This document shows positions 5,639 through 5,790 of a DNA stretch of 5,790 nucleotides, one piece after another. This stretch comes from Ktedonobacteraceae bacterium (GTDB lineage: Bacteria > Chloroflexota > Ktedonobacteria > Ktedonobacterales > Ktedonobacteraceae), in NCBI GenBank assembly GCA_014896635.1, contig JADBKA010000280.1:1-5790 (forward strand), given 5' to 3'. The number at the start of each line of letters is the position of its first letter. Within the stretch, counting starts at the first letter, position 1. A program made the position numbers and the translations under genes. The notes under the pieces are model-generated. The model was not told the origin of the DNA, searched no databases, and saw only the letters and a program-made list of their open reading frames with translations.

Positions 5639-5790
5639 TACTGGCGCATGTCTACAGGGCCTTTCAGTGTACCGCAAAAACCCGAAAAGCAGAGGTCCAG
5701 GGGACGGTCGGTCCCCTGGCGGGGGAGTTGGGGTGCCCCCATAGGCGTTAACTTAGCAGAAAGGGGGGGCCAGGGGGACTTTGCCTTCCT
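5639..5790. other. Non-coding right end
   Basis: No reading frame here has a start, ribosome binding site or recognisable protein. The left part is plain sequence upstream of the GH15 promoter; from about 5695 to the edge it is rich in G-runs and hairpins as described for the repeat. Confidence 0.6.
5697..5719. repeat. GC-rich 9-bp hairpin of an intergenic repeat
   Basis: CCAGGGGAC (5697-5705) and GTCCCCTGG (5711-5719) form a perfect stem around GGTCG. A close variant of the left arm, CCAGGGGGAC, recurs at 5770-5779, and a smaller stem TGGGG/CCCCA lies between (5729-5741). No T-run adjoins, so a simple terminator is unlikely. The pattern suits a dispersed intergenic element that continues past the window edge. 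Confidence 0.65.

Noticed and set aside
5666..5671. A third TACACT (minus strand) as a second GH15 promoter
   Set aside because: No acceptable -35 hexamer lies 16-18 bases upstream; the promoter at 5608-5637 is much better.
5697..5719. Intrinsic terminator of a gene to the right
   Set aside because: The stem is strong but no T-run follows directly on the minus strand (ACCTCTGC comes first), and the arm recurs at 5770, fitting a repeat better.

Overview
The window reads as a piece of a moderately GC-rich genome devoted to carbohydrate use. All three genes lie on the minus strand, so transcription runs from right to left: a secreted or membrane-anchored GH15 glucoamylase-type enzyme (3166-5538), a LacI-family repressor (2022-3026), and a GH35 beta-galactosidase-type enzyme (1754 down to the left edge, C-terminus outside the window). 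The Pro-Thr tail of the GH15 protein, the GC-rich intergenic repeats and the overall gene style suggest a Chloroflexota bacterium of the Ktedonobacteria type. That placement is inference from style, not from a marker gene.

Region by region: 1-1754 is the GH35 gene, which starts with TTG behind a perfect AGGAGG. Positions 1755-2021 are non-coding and hold a 16-bp perfect inverted repeat, a GC-rich hairpin that looks like a dispersed repeat, and an intrinsic terminator for the repressor gene. Positions 3027-3165 are the repressor's control region: a near-consensus sigma-70-type promoter (TTGACA, 17 bp, TACACT) with two near-identical palindromes centred on CpG. One fills the spacer and the other sits at the start of the transcript, with centres 32 bp apart. 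Positions 5539-5638 are the GH15 leader and promoter, with two adjacent inverted repeats in the untranslated leader. Positions 5639-5790 have no gene and carry GC-rich hairpin repeats.

How it may work together: the GH15 enzyme would release glucose from alpha-glucans outside the membrane. The GH35 enzyme has no signal peptide at its start and would act on galactosides in the cytoplasm. The repressor very probably controls its own promoter. The same palindrome was not found in front of either glycosidase gene, so control of those genes by this repressor is not shown by the sequence; other targets may lie beyond the window. I see no defence, mobile or otherwise exotic multi-gene system here. 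The strongest regulatory signal is the paired operator.
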